Below, one piece after another: positions 6,095 to 6,209 of a stretch of 6,209 nt of DNA. Positions within the stretch are counted from its first letter, which is position 1. Each line of letters begins with the position of its first letter. The notes beneath the pieces are model-generated. The model was given only the letters and a program-made list of their open reading frames with translations. It did not search any database and had not been told where the DNA came from. Source of the stretch: Propionibacteriaceae bacterium (lineage in GTDB: Bacteria > Actinomycetota > Actinomycetes > Propionibacteriales > Propionibacteriaceae); the NCBI GenBank assembly GCA_031287505.1, contig JAITSW010000188.1:1-6209 (forward strand). Reading direction: 5' to 3'. The position numbers and the translations under genes were made by a program.

Positions 6095-6209
6095 TGTTGC
6101 GGATCACCGATATTTCCAAGACGTTCTTTGCCAATACCGTTAATGAGCGCCAGGCGTTGCGCCATGTTTCCCTGAATCTCGAAGAAGGTGATTTTGTCAC
6201 CGTCATCGG
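6094..6209 (+). CDS. TrpZ-like ABC transporter ATP-binding protein, N-terminal part (cut by window end)
   Basis: The frame runs from the ATG at 6094 to the window end, giving 38 complete codons with no stop. It begins MLRITDISKTFFANTVNERQ, continues with ALRHVSLNLEEGDFVTVIG, and stops exactly where the Walker A motif should come. The KTF(x)n-ALRHVSLNLEEGDFVTVIG pattern is the standard N-terminal beta-core of an ABC ATPase, and position after a TrpY-like permease makes it the energising subunit of this importer. The start overlaps the permease stop (TGATG, 6092-6096); GGAGGG (6073-6078) and AAGG (6080-6083) lie upstream at longer than usual spacing, so coupling to permease translation is likely. 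The catalytic motifs lie outside the window. Confidence 0.85.
   Translation, partial: MLRITDISKTFFANTVNERQALRHVSLNLEEGDFVTVI

Overview
The window looks like part of an actinobacterial (high-G+C Gram-positive) chromosome. The G+C content is moderately high by eye. Both binding proteins are lipoproteins with Ser/Pro/Ala-rich linkers after the lipobox cysteine, as expected in a cell without an outer membrane. The PLP enzyme resembles MetB of mycobacteria from memory. Genus cannot be fixed from this sequence. All real genes lie on the + strand.

Region 1 (about 60-3886) is a sulfur amino acid locus. It opens with a very short Cys-rich reading frame (60-89, MCRCCCQSR) and a structured-looking leader of about 150 nt. 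Then come a family-3 amino acid binding lipoprotein, one permease and one ATPase, which together make a complete cystine-type (TcyABC/TcyJLN-like) importer. A Cys/Met-metabolism PLP enzyme of the cystathionine gamma-synthase/gamma-lyase type follows 37 nt later. The leader ORF is the most interesting signal here. Four Cys codons in nine, placed before a predicted cystine importer, fit a cysteine-sensing attenuator of the kind described for polycysteine leader ORFs in mycobacteria, and they independently support the substrate call. Imported cystine would be reduced to cysteine, and the PLP enzyme would interconvert cysteine, cystathionine and homocysteine precursors or degrade them.

Region 2 (3887-4009) is a gap of 123 nt with a terminator-like hairpin (3911-3931), a weaker one over the stop codon, and a possible stem that would cover the next ribosome binding site.

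Region 3 (4010-6209) holds a second, unrelated ABC importer of the TrpXYZ class: an ABC_sub_bind lipoprotein, a BPD_transp_2-type permease and the first 38 codons of its ATPase, cut by the window end. A perfect 16-bp hairpin lies between the binding protein and the permease genes, and would favour more binding protein than permease. The permease and ATPase genes overlap by one base. The substrate of this second importer is not shown by the sequence. Tryptophan is only the family's usual label, and nothing in the leader points to it.

No RNA genes, mobile elements, CRISPR arrays or origins were seen, and no gene-free stretch exceeds 300 bases.
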